From the NCBI RefSeq assembly GCF_014193895.1, contig NZ_BLZR01000001.1, forward strand, positions 558,001-622,000: a stretch of DNA of 64,000 nt, written 5' to 3'. The position numbers were made by a program, and so were the translations under genes. The DNA comes from Clostridium fungisolvens (lineage in GTDB: Bacteria > Bacillota > Clostridia > Clostridiales > Clostridiaceae). The notes under the pieces were generated by a model. The model saw only the letters and a list, made by a program, of their open reading frames with translations. It was not told the DNA's origin and did not search any database. Shown in pieces: positions 1 through 7,689 of this stretch. Position 1 is the first letter of the stretch. Each line of letters starts with the position of its first letter.

Positions 1-2
1 CT

Positions 3-125
3 TTTAAGGATACTGCAGGTCCGGCTATGAATATATTAATAAAACTAATGACTATAGTTTCTTTAGTTTTTGCTACGGTGATTGCGAACTACGGTGGCAT
101 AATCTCTAATTTATTTTCTAAATAG
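3..125 (+). CDS. hppA: Membrane proton-translocating pyrophosphatase, C-terminal end (partial)
   Basis: Only the last 40 codons lie in the window; the gene enters from the left edge. The reading frame starting at base 3 contains KDTAGPAMNILIKLM followed by a hydrophobic stretch and ends at TAG. The pattern GDPFKDTxGPxxNILIKLM is a hallmark of the last transmembrane segments of H+/Na+-pumping inorganic pyrophosphatases, which couple PPi hydrolysis to ion export across the membrane. The lysine and aspartate in KDT belong to the conserved active-site region of this family. A hairpin terminator follows 14 bases later, so this is the last gene of its transcript. The assignment rests on a short fragment but the motif is distinctive. 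Confidence 0.8.
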   Translation, partial: FKDTAGPAMNILIKLMTIVSLVFATVIANYGGIISNLFSK

Positions 126-138
126 ATTTATTTAACTA

Positions 139-175
139 AAAGATGTTTGAAGAAAATCAGACATCTTTTTTTCTT
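139..175 (+). terminator. Rho-independent terminator after hppA
   Basis: Arms AAGATGTTTGA and TCAGACATCTT (one mismatch) around an AGAAAA loop, followed by a run of T. Confidence 0.8.
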
Positions 176-392
176 TATAAGAGATTATAAAGTTAACCAA
201 TAAATAAATCTGGTAATATCAATTACTATGTTAATTTTTTTGAGTTACATAGATAAAAATGTTGGTATATAGTTTTTTATCAATTCTTAAGAAAACACGA
301 ATGACAAAAAATCACTAAGGCTAACGCCCTAGTGATCATTTGTTGTGAATAGTATTAAAAGAGTGAGGTCGGTTTTGAATAGGAAGTAAGTA

Positions 393-557
393 TTAATATT
401 CTAGTTCTTCAAACATATCTAAGGGCTCCCCGCAAATCGGGCAAAGCCAGTATTCTGGCAAAGCTTCAAAAGCTGTGCCTGGTACTATATCTTGAGAACT
501 ATCGCCAATAGCCGGGTCATAAATATAACCACATTCTATGCAAACGTATCTTTTCAT
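393..557 (-). CDS. Rubredoxin, 54 aa
   Basis: A 54-residue protein too short for most ORF cut-offs. It starts with MKRYVCIECGYIYDP and carries the second metal-binding knuckle CPICG near residue 39. The four cysteines (about 6, 9, 39, 42) bind a single Fe, giving a small cytosolic one-electron carrier. The spacing CxxCGYxYDP, PGTAFExLP, W and CPxCG follows the family closely, and the length is the usual 52-55. An AGGAGG ribosome site lies six bases upstream of the start. It is transcribed away from rnr and stands alone. In clostridia rubredoxins feed electrons to superoxide reductases or flavodiiron proteins; no such partner is adjacent, so the partner is unknown. Confidence 0.93.
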   Translation of the reverse strand: MKRYVCIECGYIYDPAIGDSSQDIVPGTAFEALPEYWLCPICGEPLDMFEELEY

Positions 558-647
558 GACTTCCTCCTATGTAGCTTGTGAATTCATTATAATACATATA
601 AAAACAAATATCAATAGAAAATTATTATTAATTAATAAATTCTTTAA

Positions 648-848
648 AGTTAAAATTAAGTTGTCATTTCTCCGATGCTTTAATGAATTTCGCAAAGAAT
701 TAATATGATTTTCTACAATGAAATAGCTAAAACTGTATAACTCACTTCGTTCGGACAATACAGTTTATTAACGCTATTGCATCTTCGAAAATCATTTTTC
801 TAAGAGCTTATTCGTATAGCATCTCCATAATGACAAATTAATTTTTAT
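648..848. repeat. Palindromic intergenic repeat, copy 1 (MITE-like)
   Basis: About 190 bases with imperfect terminal inverted repeats. The left end contains TTGTCATTTCTCCGATGCTT and the right end, read on the other strand, TTGTCATTATGGAGATGCTA. The interior holds AAACTGTA ... TACAGTTT around CTCACTTCGTTCGGACAA. A closely similar copy lies at 7122-7309 and a partial one at 7392-7450. No gene is visible inside. Confidence 0.7.
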
Positions 849-1145
849 AATAATATTAAATATAAAATATCTTTAATATTATTATAGAATTAAATTATTA
901 TTTATCATTATAATTGTGTTAATTTATCTTTATTTGCTTTAATTAGTATATCCAATTATAATAGAGGTAAATCATAGATTTTTCATAAAATATGCTAATT
1001 TTATACTTATCTCAATTAATATAAATAGAATGATAGCAATAAACATTTCTTAATAACTATATTTTAGTTATGATTTCAAAAGCTTAATTTTAAAGTATTA
1101 AAGATATTGAATAGGGAAAAATAGATAATAAAAAATAATATAAAA
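849..1145. other. AT-rich intergenic stretch upstream of rnr
   Basis: Very AT-rich sequence with no credible coding frame. It presumably contains the rnr promoter, but no single -35/-10 pair stands out among the many TATAAT-like matches. Confidence 0.5.
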
Positions 1146-1160
1146 ATGGAGGCTGATGCT

Positions 1161-3437
1161 ATGGGAATAAAGCAAACACTTCTTACTTTCATGAAAGAAC
1201 CTGCTTATAGACCAATGGATATTCAAGATTTGGCAACAATTTTTGATATAAATAGAGATGAATATAAGGCTTTTAAAAGAGCAATTAAGACTATGGAGAA
1301 AGAAGGTCTTATAGTAAGGACTGCTCATGACAGATTTGGACTACCTGAAAGAATGGGACTTGTAGCAGGTAAAATACAAGTACATCAAAGAGGCTTTGGG
1401 TTTGTTATACCTGATGAAGAAGGTTTAAAGGATGTATTTATACCAAGTTCATCAATGAATGGTGCAATGAATGGCGATAAGGTAGTAGCAAAGATATTAA
1501 AAGAAGACGATAAAGGCAAAAAATGTGAAGGTGAAATTGTTCAAATAACTGAAAGAGTAAACAAAAAGATAATTGGAGTATATGAAGACTCAAGAAACTT
1601 CGGATTTGTTGTGCCAGAAGATAAAAGAGTACAATTTGATATATTCATACCTAAAAATGATAGGAACAATGCTAAAACTGGAGATTTAGTACAGGTTGAA
1701 ATCGTAAAATGGCCTGATCAAAGAAGAAATCCAGAAGGTGCTGTAGTTGAAGTTTTAGGTAAAAAGGGAGATAAGGGATTAGACATATTAACAATAATTA
1801 AAAAATATGGACTTCCTGAAGAATTCCCAGATAAGGTAATAGAGTATGCTGAGAATATAGAGGAAGAAATACCAGCAGAAGAATATAAGAGAAGAAGAGA
1901 TTTACGTAACGTAAGAATGGTAACAATTGATGGTGAAGATGCTAAAGACTTAGATGATGCAGTTAATATAGAAAGACTGCCAGGTGGAAATTATAGATTA
2001 GGAGTTCATATAGCAGACGTAACTCATTATGTTAGAGAAAAAAATCCTTTAGATAAAGAAGCGCTTAAAAGAGCTACATCAGTATATCTTATAGATAGAG
2101 TTATACCTATGCTTCCTAAAAAGTTATCAAATGGAATTTGTTCACTTAATCCTAAAGTAGACAGACTAGCTTTGAGTTGTATTATGACCATAGATAAGTC
2201 AGGTAATGTTGTAGATCATGAGATAGTTGAAAGTGTTATAAAAACCTCAGAAAGAATGACTTATACAGATGTTTCAGCAATACTAAAAGACGGAAATGAA
2301 GATCTTATAAAGAGATATGATTATCTTTATGATGATTTCAAAGCTATGGAAGAACTATGTTTGATATTAAATAAGAGAAGATTAAAAAGAGGTGCCATAG
2401 ATTTTGATTTCGAAGAATCTAAAATAATTTTAGATGAATTAGGAAAGCCAATAGAGATTAAACCTTATGAAAGAGAAATAGCAAATAGAATCATAGAAGA
2501 GTTCATGCTTGTATGTAATGAAACTGTAGCTGAATACATGTATTGGACAAAAACTCCATTTGTATATAGAATACATGAAGAGCCGGATCAAGAAAAGCTA
2601 GAAAGATTTAAGAATTTTATATATAACTTAGGCTATACAGTTAGATGGGGTCAAGACATACACCCATCCAATCTTCAAGATGTACTTGAGATGATCAAAG
2701 GAAAGAATGAAGAAACTGTAGTTAGTACTCTTCTTCTAAGAAGCATGATGCAAGCTAGGTATGCACCTGAATGTGTGGGACACTTTGGATTAGCAGCAAA
2801 ATACTATTGTCATTTTACTTCACCAATAAGAAGATACCCTGACCTTCAAATACACAGAATAATAAAAGAACATCTTCACGGAAAGATCGATGAGAAGAGA
2901 TCGGAAAGATTAGTGAAGATAGTTGATACTGCTTCAAAGCAATCTTCTGATATGGAAAGATTGGCTCAAGATGCAGAAAGAGAAGTTGATGATTTAAAGA
3001 AAGCTGAGTATATGTCTTATAGAATAGGTCAAGAGTTTGTAGGTGTAATATCATCTGTAACAAACTTCGGTATGTTTGTAGAGCTTCCAAACACAATAGA
3101 AGGTCTAGTACGTATTGCTGACTTAGACGATGACTACTACGTATATGATGAAGACCATCTAATGCTAATTGGAGAAAGAACAAAGAAGATCTACAGATTA
3201 GGAGACAGTGTTTCGGTAAGATGTTCAAGAGTTGATATAGATAACAGAGAAGTATACTTTGATGTAATACCAACAGAAAGCGAAATTGAAATGGATCTTC
3301 CTGTACCAGATGTAAAAGGAATGCTAAATGATTTTGATGATGAAGATGAAGACGGTGAAATCTTCGAGGAGTTTGAAGAAGGTTATTGGGAAGGTGATGA
3401 GAAATCCCATGATACCCAAAATCTAATCAAAATATAA
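1161..3437 (+). CDS. rnr: Ribonuclease R
   Basis: A 758-residue processive 3'-5' exoribonuclease of the RNase II/RNB family. Domains in order: an N-terminal winged helix (about 1-65), two cold-shock/OB domains (about 70-210), the RNB catalytic domain (about 245-575), an S1 RNA-binding domain (about 620-705) and an acidic tail rich in D and E. The catalytic metal site is the IDGEDAKDLDDAV motif near residue 255; CHFTSPIRRYPDL near 550 is also family-typical. An in-frame ATG at 1146 exists, but GGAGG at 1148-1152 sits eight bases before the ATG at 1161, so 1161 is the likely start. RNase R degrades structured RNA and, with SmpB and tmRNA encoded just downstream, removes non-stop mRNAs. Confidence 0.95.
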   Translation: MGIKQTLLTFMKEPAYRPMDIQDLATIFDINRDEYKAFKRAIKTMEKEGLIVRTAHDRFGLPERMGLVAGKIQVHQRGFGFVIPDEEGLKDVFIPSSSMNGAMNGDKVVAKILKEDDKGKKCEGEIVQITERVNKKIIGVYEDSRNFGFVVPEDKRVQFDIFIPKNDRNNAKTGDLVQVEIVKWPDQRRNPEGAVVEVLGKKGDKGLDILTIIKKYGLPEEFPDKVIEYAENIEEEIPAEEYKRRRDLRNVRMVTIDGEDAKDLDDAVNIERLPGGNYRLGVHIADVTHYVREKNPLDKEALKRATSVYLIDRVIPMLPKKLSNGICSLNPKVDRLALSCIMTIDKSGNVVDHEIVESVIKTSERMTYTDVSAILKDGNEDLIKRYDYLYDDFKAMEELCLILNKRRLKRGAIDFDFEESKIILDELGKPIEIKPYEREIANRIIEEFMLVCNETVAEYMYWTKTPFVYRIHEEPDQEKLERFKNFIYNLGYTVRWGQDIHPSNLQDVLEMIKGKNEETVVSTLLLRSMMQARYAPECVGHFGLAAKYYCHFTSPIRRYPDLQIHRIIKEHLHGKIDEKRSERLVKIVDTASKQSSDMERLAQDAEREVDDLKKAEYMSYRIGQEFVGVISSVTNFGMFVELPNTIEGLVRIADLDDDYYVYDEDHLMLIGERTKKIYRLGDSVSVRCSRVDIDNREVYFDVIPTESEIEMDLPVPDVKGMLNDFDDEDEDGEIFEEFEEGYWEGDEKSHDTQNLIKI

Positions 3438-3485
3438 GCAATTACTTAGCATTAACTACTTATAATTAGATAATAATAAAGTTGT

Positions 3486-3538
3486 AAAGAACCCTTCATA
3501 AAGATCTATTTTTAATATTTTGAGTGAAGTGGTTCTTT
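3486..3538 (+). terminator. Hairpin after rnr, probable terminator
   Basis: Arms AAAGAACCCTTCA and TGAAGTGGTTCTTT pair with one bulge across a long AT-rich loop; followed by AACTTTTAT. The T-run is weak, so attenuation or mRNA stabilisation is also possible. Confidence 0.5.
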
Positions 3539-3569
3539 AACTTTTATCTAAGTCTAGGAGGTTATTGCG

Positions 3570-4121
3570 ATGGGATTTTATGAAGTTATTGGAGAAAGAC
3601 AAAGTATAAAGAAATACAATTCTCAAGGTCCGATAGATAAGGAAAAACTCAATAGAATGGTAACAGCAGCTATGATGTCACCATCCTGGAAAAATAAAAC
3701 TAGTTACAAGATTATATTAATAGATGACAAAAAAATAAAGGATACCATAGCTGATACAGTATTAAACGATGATGGTCAAGTATCAAAAGGTATAAAAGAT
3801 GCACCATTACTTGCTGTATTTTTAGCTTCACCAGACAAATCTGGGGAGATAGACGGTAAAGAATATTATTTGGTAGATGGAGCTATAGCAATGGAACATT
3901 TTATATTAGCGGCAACTGCAGAGGGGTATTCAACTTGTTGGGTAGGTGCAGCTAATGAAGCTGAAGTAATAAATGCTATAGGAGCGCCAAATAATTACAA
4001 GCTTGTTGGTATGACACCAGTAGGACATAGTGATGAGCAAAAAGATCATAATCCTAAGAAGGATTTTAATGACTATGTTTTCTTAAATAACTGGAATACA
4101 CCATTTGTTAATAAGTTTTAG
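3570..4121 (+). CDS. Nitroreductase-family FMN protein
   Basis: A 183-residue small flavin oxidoreductase of the nitroreductase superfamily, predicted to be a cytosolic FMN-binding homodimer using NAD(P)H. Supporting signs are the N-terminal phosphate-binding pattern ERQSIKKY (family: R-[ST]-[IV]-R-x-[FY]), the MMSPSWKNKTSYKII stretch (family: APSxxNxQPW), ACWVGA-like TCWVGAANEAE and the C-terminal GMTPVGHSDEQ. The length is typical. AGGAGG lies eight bases before the ATG. It stands between rnr and a terminator and seems to be a single gene. The true substrate (nitro compound, quinone, enone or flavin) cannot be read from sequence. Confidence 0.88.
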   Translation: MGFYEVIGERQSIKKYNSQGPIDKEKLNRMVTAAMMSPSWKNKTSYKIILIDDKKIKDTIADTVLNDDGQVSKGIKDAPLLAVFLASPDKSGEIDGKEYYLVDGAIAMEHFILAATAEGYSTCWVGAANEAEVINAIGAPNNYKLVGMTPVGHSDEQKDHNPKKDFNDYVFLNNWNTPFVNKF

Positions 4122-4140
4122 AGATATAATTTAAAATAGA

Positions 4141-4178
4141 AAGCAGTATGAATTTTATTATTCATACTGCTTTTTTGC
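4141..4178 (+). terminator. Terminator after nitroreductase gene
   Basis: Perfect 13-bp arms AAGCAGTATGAAT and ATTCATACTGCTT with a short loop and TTTTTT. Confidence 0.92.
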
Positions 4179-4356
4179 TGTATAAAAAAATATAAAATTT
4201 TTAATTTAATTAAACCTAGATATTTCAATGACTTTAGAAGTTTTTTGTGGCTATACAGTAAAAAAATAAAACTTATTCGCTTGTCAGATTTTTCTCATAA
4301 GACGATACTGCTGACGCATCTGATACATTTTGAAAGAAATAAGTGGAATAAATCTA

Positions 4357-4385
4357 TTGAAAATGATAATAATTATCAGTATAAT
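4357..4385 (+). promoter_or_regulatory. Promoter with Fur-like box in the spacer
   Basis: TTGAAA (4357-4362), a 17-base spacer and TATAAT (4380-4385). The 19-mer at 4359-4377, GAAAATGATAATAATTATC, matches the classical Fur box GATAATGATAATCATTATC at 17 of 19 positions and covers the spacer, so a bound repressor would block RNA polymerase. The next gene, the FNT channel, starts about 145 bases after the predicted transcription start. Confidence 0.6.
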
Positions 4386-4535
4386 ATTTTTAAATATATA
4401 AAGATAGTTGGTATTTAAAAGTAATAAATTATATATTTTTGAAGAGGGATAGCTTAATAATTGCATTTAAATTCTAAATGTTATCCATCCTTATGAAAGC
4501 TATTTTTAAATCAGGAGTGAAAGAGGTGATGCATA

Positions 4536-5327
4536 ATGTATAAGAATGAAATAAAGGAAGTTGCCCACTCATCAGAAGTTAAGAGTGATTATATTAATAA
4601 TAGTGTTTTTAGATATTTCTTATTGGCTTTTATGGCAGGTTTTTTCGTTATAGTAGGTATAGCTCTTTCATACTCAGCTGCAGGTATAGTGAATGTTGAT
4701 GGAAAGCTTTATGGAAAGATGGCTGTAGGTCTTACCTTTTCAATAGCTTTAGGTCTTATATATTTTGCTGGCGGAGAGCTTTTTACTGGTAATTGTTTTG
4801 TTTTAACTGTAGGACTATTAGAGAAGGCTGTTACTATAAAGAATACTATAAAATTATTAGTAGTATGTTATCTTGGAAATTTGGCGGGTTCTATAGTGTC
4901 TGCATACATATATGTAAAAAGTGGGGCTCCCATAGGGCTGGCTGATACATATCTTTTAAAGGTCGCAGAATCTAAGACTCATTACCCAGCAGATCAATTG
5001 TTTTTAAGAGCTATATTATGTAACTTCATAGTTTGTTTAGCAGTTTGGCTATGTTATAGATTACAAGATGAAACAGCAAAACTGATAATGCTTTTTTGGT
5101 GTATATTTGCTTTTGCTACAGCTGGGTTTGAACATTCAGTAGCAAATATGGCATTATTTTCAGCAGCACTTATGCTACCACATAATGAGGCTTTAACATT
5201 AGGTGCTGTAGTACATAATTTAAGTTGGGTCACTCTAGGCAATATTATTGGAGGGTCACTTTTCTTAGCAGTACCATATTGGTATGTTAGTCAAGATAAG
5301 ATCAGTGAAGATGTGAAAGTAAAATAA
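4536..5327 (+). CDS. Formate/nitrite transporter (FNT) family channel
   Basis: A 263-residue polytopic membrane protein of the FocA/NirC/FdhC family, which forms pentameric pores for small monovalent anions (formate, nitrite, hydrosulfide). About six transmembrane segments are visible. Family signatures include FMAGFFVIVGIA, GGELFTGNCF and NLSWVTLGNIIGGSLF; the central histidine expected in the pore region is in GFEHSVANM. A GGTGA-type ribosome site precedes the ATG; the N-terminal 25 residues are polar and cytosolic. The upstream promoter carries a Fur-like operator, so iron-responsive control is possible. Which anion is carried is not decidable here; no formate-lyase or nitrite-reductase genes are adjacent. 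Confidence 0.87.
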   Translation: MYKNEIKEVAHSSEVKSDYINNSVFRYFLLAFMAGFFVIVGIALSYSAAGIVNVDGKLYGKMAVGLTFSIALGLIYFAGGELFTGNCFVLTVGLLEKAVTIKNTIKLLVVCYLGNLAGSIVSAYIYVKSGAPIGLADTYLLKVAESKTHYPADQLFLRAILCNFIVCLAVWLCYRLQDETAKLIMLFWCIFAFATAGFEHSVANMALFSAALMLPHNEALTLGAVVHNLSWVTLGNIIGGSLFLAVPYWYVSQDKISEDVKVK

Positions 5328-5343
5328 ATAGACTGCTATGAAC

Positions 5344-5391
5344 TTGTTATTAAATGGGTAATATATTATAATATAGAGGCAATATATTACC
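5344..5391 (+). promoter_or_regulatory. smpB promoter with overlapping inverted repeat
   Basis: TTGTTA (5344-5349), 17 bases, TATAAT (5367-5372). The arms GGTAATATATT (5357-5367) and AATATATTACC (5381-5391) are perfectly complementary and flank the -10 box, so they could act as an operator or form a 5' leader hairpin. The regulator is unknown. Confidence 0.5.
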
Positions 5392-5407
5392 ATTAGGATG
5401 TGATTAT

Positions 5408-5878
5408 ATGGCTAGAAAGAATGATAATAAAACTTTAGCTGAAAATAGAAAAGCCAGACATGACTACTTCGTTGAAGAAGCTATGGAAGCTGGAATAGAA
5501 CTAGTAGGTACAGAAGTTAAATCAATAAGGGCAGGAAAGGCTAATCTTAAAGATTGCTATGCAGATATATATAATGGAGAAGTTTATATAAAAAACATGC
5601 ATGTGAGCCCTTATGAACAAGGAAATATTTTTAATGTTGATCCACTTAGAGAAAGAAGATTACTTTTGCATAAAGAAGAAATAACAAGACTTACAGGACT
5701 TATACAACAGGAAGGACTAACTCTAGTGCCTTTAGCTCTTTATTTAAAAGGAAGTAAGGTAAAGGTTAATCTAGCTGTTTGTAAGGGTAAGAAAAATTAT
5801 GATAAGAGAGATTCTATGCTTGAAAAGGCTCACAAGAGAGATATTGAAAGACAAATGAAGGAACGATCAAGATATTAA
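5408..5878 (+). CDS. smpB: SsrA-binding protein SmpB
   Basis: A 156-residue tmRNA-binding protein, the obligate partner of ssrA in trans-translation. It binds the tRNA-like domain of tmRNA and mimics the missing anticodon arm in the ribosomal decoding centre. Sequence support: the N-terminal ENRKARHDYFVEEAMEAGI, GTEVKSIRAGKANLKD, PYEQGN, and the basic C-terminal tail KKNYDKRDSMLEKAHKRDIE, which is needed for decoding-centre entry. Length and order are textbook. GGATGTGAT precedes the ATG. It lies between the FNT gene and a bidirectional terminator, 1.8 kb upstream of ssrA, the usual clostridial arrangement. Confidence 0.97.
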   Translation: MARKNDNKTLAENRKARHDYFVEEAMEAGIELVGTEVKSIRAGKANLKDCYADIYNGEVYIKNMHVSPYEQGNIFNVDPLRERRLLLHKEEITRLTGLIQQEGLTLVPLALYLKGSKVKVNLAVCKGKKNYDKRDSMLEKAHKRDIERQMKERSRY

Positions 5879-5910
5879 AAAATCATGCTCACTAAAGAGC
5901 ATGATTTTTT
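5877..5910. terminator. Bidirectional terminator between smpB and TPR gene
   Basis: AAAAAATCATGCTC and GAGCATGATTTTTT flank an ACTAAA loop. Both strands carry a T-run, so it can stop smpB and the convergent TPR gene, whose stop codon overlaps it. Confidence 0.9.
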
Positions 5911-6919
5911 AATCATCTGCACTTGTTACTTGCAATTCAGATATTATATCAGTTTTTCTATTTCCTACAATATCTTTAAATCTAGAATAAATTTTTAGAT
6001 TATTCAGAAAATTATCCTCGAAAGCAATTAGTTTCAAATACTTTTCACCTTCCACAGCTTTTTCTAAACACTGAAAAGCTTCATCTATGTGTCTAAAGAG
6101 TGAAAAAATCCTACACTTATAATAATAGGCGATATAGCAATCCTTATCTAAATCTATAGCTTTATCAAGTGAGGTTAAGGCCCTAAATAAGTCACCTTCA
6201 TAGAAAAGTATATTTCCAAGTTCGTAGTAGGCCCAGGGGAGAGTAGAGTCTACAGATATTATGGATTCATACATTTTTGCAGCTGAACTGAAATCTCTGT
6301 TCTCAAAATATAAATCACCAAGCATCTTAAAGGTGTTTATACTTTTCTTATTTATCTTAGTATATTTTAAGAGGTACTTTTCGCATTCAGTATAATCTTT
6401 TCTTATATATAGGCATATACCTTTTCCATAAAGTGCAGCGGGTAATTCTTTATTTATACCTAAGGCGGTATCAAAATTTTCTAAGGCTTTGTCTAAATCA
6501 CCGAGGAGATAATAACAGTTACCTTTGTTTGCGTAAGGAGCAGCAAACTTATCATTTAGTTCGATACATTTATCAGCGTATTCTAAAGATTTATCAAAAT
6601 CCTCAGCTTCAAAATAAGCATAGCTTATATTGTTATAAAGCATACTGCTTTCAATTTTAGAATCCAAAGCTTCCTTGCAAGCCTGTAGCATTTTTTCTAT
6701 ATCTTTAGTTTCTACTAATATCTCTATCAAGAGGGAATAGTAAAAATCTTCACCTAAGAGCGCTCTCTTAGCGTCAAGTAAAGAAATAGTTTTATCATAC
6801 CGCTTCTTTCTATATAAACTTAATGCTTTTTTCTTCGTCCTTGTTTTTTCATTGTTTACGGAATAATAAAAAACTAGCGCAAATATAAATACAGTCGCTA
6901 TTACAAATACCCACTTCAT
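5909..6919 (-). CDS. Membrane-anchored tetratricopeptide-repeat protein
   Basis: A 336-residue protein with one N-terminal transmembrane segment (about 2-20) and a largely helical cytosolic part built of TPR units. Repeats with the W/L-G-Y-A-F-A-P pattern are clear: for example SSMLYNNISYAYFEAEDFDK, FAAPYANKGNCYYLLGDLDK, PWAYYELGNILFYEGDLFRA. At least seven units can be counted from about residue 35 to 300. TPR arrays are protein-binding scaffolds and nothing here identifies a catalytic function or partner. GGAGG precedes the ATG at a good distance. It is convergent with smpB and sits between smpB and ssrA; a link to trans-translation is only positional. Confidence 0.85.
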   Translation of the reverse strand: MKWVFVIATVFIFALVFYYSVNNEKTRTKKKALSLYRKKRYDKTISLLDAKRALLGEDFYYSLLIEILVETKDIEKMLQACKEALDSKIESSMLYNNISYAYFEAEDFDKSLEYADKCIELNDKFAAPYANKGNCYYLLGDLDKALENFDTALGINKELPAALYGKGICLYIRKDYTECEKYLLKYTKINKKSINTFKMLGDLYFENRDFSSAAKMYESIISVDSTLPWAYYELGNILFYEGDLFRALTSLDKAIDLDKDCYIAYYYKCRIFSLFRHIDEAFQCLEKAVEGEKYLKLIAFEDNFLNNLKIYSRFKDIVGNRKTDIISELQVTSADD

Positions 6920-7121
6920 ATAGATATACCTCCGTTGTTAATTCATACTTTAGTATATGATGAGAGGTTACAAAGTGGAGACTCCAAAAATAAGTGAAAT
7001 CTCTCTCAAAGTCGCATGTTTACTATATATTTATATAATTTTATAATGTTTTAAAGATTTAATTATAACAATAAATATTGAAAAATTTTTATGAATAAGT
7101 GCTTTCGATAGTGCGTTTAAA

Positions 7122-7309
7122 TTAAGTGGTCAGTCATCCGATGTTTTAATGAGCTTCGTAAAGAATTAATATGATTTTTTTCGATTTCATAGCTAAAACT
7201 GTATAACTCACTTCGTTCGGACAATACAGTTTTTTAACGCTACTACATCTCAACAAATCATTTAATTCTAATAACTCGCTCATATAGCATCTCCTGTCTA
7301 ACCACTTAA
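7122..7309. repeat. Palindromic intergenic repeat, copy 2 (MITE-like)
   Basis: 188 bases bounded by TTAAGTGGTCAGTCATCCGA and, on the other strand, TTAAGTGGTTAGACAGGAGA, continuing into GATG...GAGC on both sides. The interior is nearly identical to copy 1, including AAACTGTATAACTCACTTCG and TACAGTTT. The whole unit could fold on itself as one long hairpin. A spurious 112-codon frame on the minus strand is a by-product. Confidence 0.75.
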
Positions 7310-7391
7310 TTTCAACAATATTCTTAAACATAATATAAAATAGTGAAGATAAGACTATATTAAATGCGTTGAGATTTATGTATTCATATGT

Positions 7392-7450
7392 ACGGCACTT
7401 AGATGAACTTCGCATAGAATTAATGTGATTTTCTCTGCAGTGGGAAAACT
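7392..7450. repeat. Partial third copy of the palindromic repeat
   Basis: GATGAACTTCGCATAGAATT followed by AATGTGATTTTCT matches the left third of copies 1 and 2 with a few substitutions; the right part is missing. Confidence 0.55.
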
Positions 7451-7598
7451 GAGAGGAGTATACTATTGTTATCACTAATTCCATATGAATCAGTGATAAA
7501 CAATTTTGCCATCAATAACTCTGTTGATATAAATTCATTAATGCTGTAATATAATATTTGTGATGAGGAGTTAGTAAATACGACTCACCACTATAAAC

Positions 7599-7627
7599 TT
7601 GACAGAGAAGTTTATAAGGTTTATAAT
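7599..7627 (+). promoter_or_regulatory. ssrA promoter
   Basis: Consensus TTGACA (7599-7604), exact 17-base spacer and TATAAT (7622-7627). Transcription would begin near 7634, giving a 5' leader of about 55 bases to be removed by RNase P. Confidence 0.85.
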
Positions 7628-7689
7628 TAAAATTCAGAAAATTAAATATTGAAAAAATTTAGCGTTTGCAAATTCATCACCCATAATAT

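Noticed and set aside
567..758. 63-codon open frame on the minus strand
   Set aside because: Overlaps repeat copy 1, AT-rich low-complexity translation, no ribosome site.
1098..1328. 76-codon frame antisense to the rnr start
   Set aside because: Shadow of the well-supported rnr gene; no initiation signal.
4284..4466. 60-codon minus-strand frame upstream of the FNT gene
   Set aside because: Runs through the promoter and Fur-like box; composition is random AT-rich.
7146..7484. 112-codon open frame on the minus strand
   Set aside because: It runs through the palindromic repeat copies 2 and 3, has no ribosome site and no protein-like composition; it is a by-product of the repeat.
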